A DNA stretch of 6,410 nucleotides from JBBRQP01 sp038226175 (GTDB lineage: Bacteria > Cyanobacteriota > Cyanobacteriia > Gloeobacterales > Anthocerotibacteraceae): contig JBBRQP010000125.1 in assembly GCA_038226175.1 (NCBI GenBank), positions 1 through 6,410 on the forward strand, in the 5' to 3' direction. The notes under the pieces are model-generated. The model ran no database searches. It saw nothing but the letters and a program-made list of their open reading frames with translations, and was not told the origin of the DNA. Shown in pieces: positions 5,222 to 6,410 of this stretch. Each line of letters starts with the position of its first letter. Position 1 is the stretch's first letter. Position numbers and translations under genes: made by a program.

Positions 5222-6410
5222 AGTCGAAACTGGTAGCATTGCTGATATTCAAGCGCGGCTTTTACTCTGGAGTCAGCGACCGGGTAGAGGCTTAGCCCGT
5301 GTCGAATATCAATCAGAAGTATCAAGACAACGGGTAATTCAACAACTCAAATCATCCTTTGAGCAAGTAAATATCCCTTTTCAGGACTTGACTTTACCTC
5401 TGGAGCGTTCTCTGGCTGAGGTGATCACCTATTTATTTCAAGCATTAGAAGCTATGCCCATTGGAGTTATTTCCATTGTGGGTCTGGCTAATGCCTTTAG
5501 TAAAGAAGTGCCACTCACTGAAGCCTTACAACTCCTCAATTTTAATCGTGAGCGGCTGGCTCAATTTCCTGTTAGACAAATTTGGTGGATGCCCCCGAGT
5601 TTGGTGGAAAATATCGTTCATAGTATGCCCGATTTAAACTCCTGGTTTAACCCTCGACTCTACCTAATAGAAGTCATTGCTCCCAGTCAGATTCCCGAGG
5701 AGTTCACCACTCCAATTAACCTCAATTTAGAAGATGCACGTCAACGTACGTATAGGCTTTGGGAGCGGTTCCAAATTGCCCAAGCCAACAATGTTTCTGT
5801 TAATGACCTATTGCAATACTATGCGACTCCCGCCCTCAACATATTACGCCAAGCAGGGGCTTTACACGAAGCAGAGATGCTTAATAATCTAATTGAGCAA
5901 CACCTACCCGATCTAGATCAAAACAGAACTGACAAAGCTGTTATGAACTTCCATGAAATTCAAGCTGGATTGTACTTGGACTTGGGGAGATTCGCTCAAG
6001 CAGAGCATCTTCTACTCGAAGTAATGACCTTACGGCAACAAGTATTAGAACCCGACGATCCTGCCATTGCCACCAGCCTCAACAATCTGGCAGCACTCTA
6101 TCAATCCCAAGGACGGTATGAGCAAGCGGAGCCGATGTATGAAAGGGCGCTCGGCATAGTGGAAAAAGTGTTAGGCGCGGAGCATCCCGATGTGGCGAAC
6201 ACCCTCAACAATTTGGCGGGATTGTATCGTGCCCAAGGACGGTATGAGCAAGCGGAGCCGATGTATGAAAGGGCGCTCGGCATAGTGGAAAAAGTATTAG
6301 AACCCGACGATCCTGCCATTGCCACCAGCCTCAACAATCTGGCAGCACTCTATCAATCCCAAGGACGGTATGAGCAAGCGGAGCCGATGTATGAAAGGGC
6401 GCTCGGCATA
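5193..6410 (+). CDS. TPR protein with N-terminal degenerate NTPase-fold-like domain (3' end outside window)
   Basis: An open frame of 406 codons runs to the window edge. TAA at 5178-5180 in the same frame leaves only ATG 5193 or 5196 as ATG starts. There is no strong Shine-Dalgarno sequence, so translation is probably coupled to the overlapping ATPase. Residues about 10-165 (DIQARLLLWSQRPGRGLARV, then MPIGVISIVGLANAF, LNFNRERLAQFPVRQIWWMP, and LNSWFNPRLYLIEV) resemble the N-terminal domain of bacterial TPR proteins that keep a P-loop-like fold with no Walker A; I see no GxxxxGK[ST] here. A helical linker (180-247) and a first TPR-like hairpin (248-284) lead to 42-residue repeats at 285-326, 327-368 and 369 onward (LNNLA.LY...GRYEQAEPMYERAL), the TPR_10/TPR_12 kinesin-light-chain type. 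It likely senses a protein or peptide and signals through the partner ATPase (inference). Confidence 0.82.
   Translation, partial: MMEYQVVPTEVETGSIADIQARLLLWSQRPGRGLARVEYQSEVSRQRVIQQLKSSFEQVNIPFQDLTLPLERSLAEVITYLFQALEAMPIGVISIVGLANAFSKEVPLTEALQLLNFNRERLAQFPVRQIWWMPPSLVENIVHSMPDLNSWFNPRLYLIEVIAPSQIPEEFTTPINLNLEDARQRTYRLWERFQIAQANNVSVNDLLQYYATPALNILRQAGALHEAEMLNNLIEQHLPDLDQNRTDKAVMNFHEIQAGLYLDLGRFAQAEHLLLEVMTLRQQVLEPDDPAIATSLNNLAALYQSQGRYEQAEPMYERALGIVEKVLGAEHPDVANTLNNLAGLYRAQGRYEQAEPMYERALGIVEKVLEPDDPAIATSLNNLAALYQSQGRYEQAEPMYERALGI
6040..6410 (+). repeat. 126-base tandem repeats encoding TPR units
   Basis: The TPR-coding DNA repeats with a 126-base period. Bases 6040-6158 are identical to 6292-6410 (119 bases, distance 252, limited on the right only by the window end). 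Bases 6106-6169 are identical to 6232-6295 (64 bases, distance 126). The array alternates two sub-types: LEPDDPAIATSLNNLAALYQ and LGAEHPDVANTLNNLAGLYR. Such identity at DNA level points to recent duplication or gene conversion, and to copy-number change between strains. Confidence 0.9.

Noticed and set aside
6101..6337. Minus-strand 78-codon frame with repeated product
   Set aside because: It lies opposite the TPR array and repeats only because the array repeats.
6040..6410. CRISPR array
   Set aside because: The repeats are 126-base, in frame and encode TPR units; there are no short repeats with unique spacers anywhere in the window.

Overview
The window looks like an accessory region of a cyanobacterial genome or plasmid, probably filamentous. 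I infer this from several protein types I know mainly from cyanobacteria: an Rpn-type (often 'flagellar assembly protein H'-annotated) nuclease relative, the N-terminus of a cyanobacterial-style tyrosine integrase, and an ATPase plus TPR gene pair. No species can be named from the sequence alone.

Layout. Positions 2-472 hold the C-terminal end of a DUF3991/TOPRIM protein, a type common in plasmid and mobilisation loci. Positions 473-1240 are degraded: a promoter-like stretch with nested palindromes, a 25-codon start that resembles the phosphate-binding loop of an FMN reductase, and a frameshifted C-terminal piece of an IS256-family transposase with a possible right end. Positions 1404-1790 encode a small exported protein of unknown function. 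Positions 1955-2749 (minus strand) are an Rpn/PDDEXK-type gene that has lost its 5' end and carries a frameshift. It abuts the 3' part of a tRNA (2749-2781), which is followed by the N-terminal remnant of a tyrosine integrase (2928-3182). A second tRNA 3' part, a tRNA-Leu(UAA) without D-arm or 5' acceptor strand, lies at 3527-3592. Together these suggest a site where integrative elements have entered at tRNA genes and then decayed.

The intact, apparently functional part is at the right: a P-loop ATPase (3821-5221) whose end overlaps by 29 bases the start of a large TPR protein (5193 to beyond 6410). The ATPase has a clear Walker A, a Walker B-like segment, an arginine-bearing GGNIRD motif and a C-terminal winged-helix-like segment. 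The partner has an N-terminal domain that resembles the P-loop-less NTPase-fold domain of some bacterial TPR proteins, followed by 42-residue kinesin-light-chain-type TPRs that are almost identical at DNA level. The pair reads as a translationally coupled two-protein STAND/NLR-like module in which NTP binding and ligand-sensing repeats are split over two chains. Its position beside mobile-element debris makes a defence or conflict role worth testing, but that role is inference. Anything after 6410 (rest of the TPR array, possible effector gene) is not visible.
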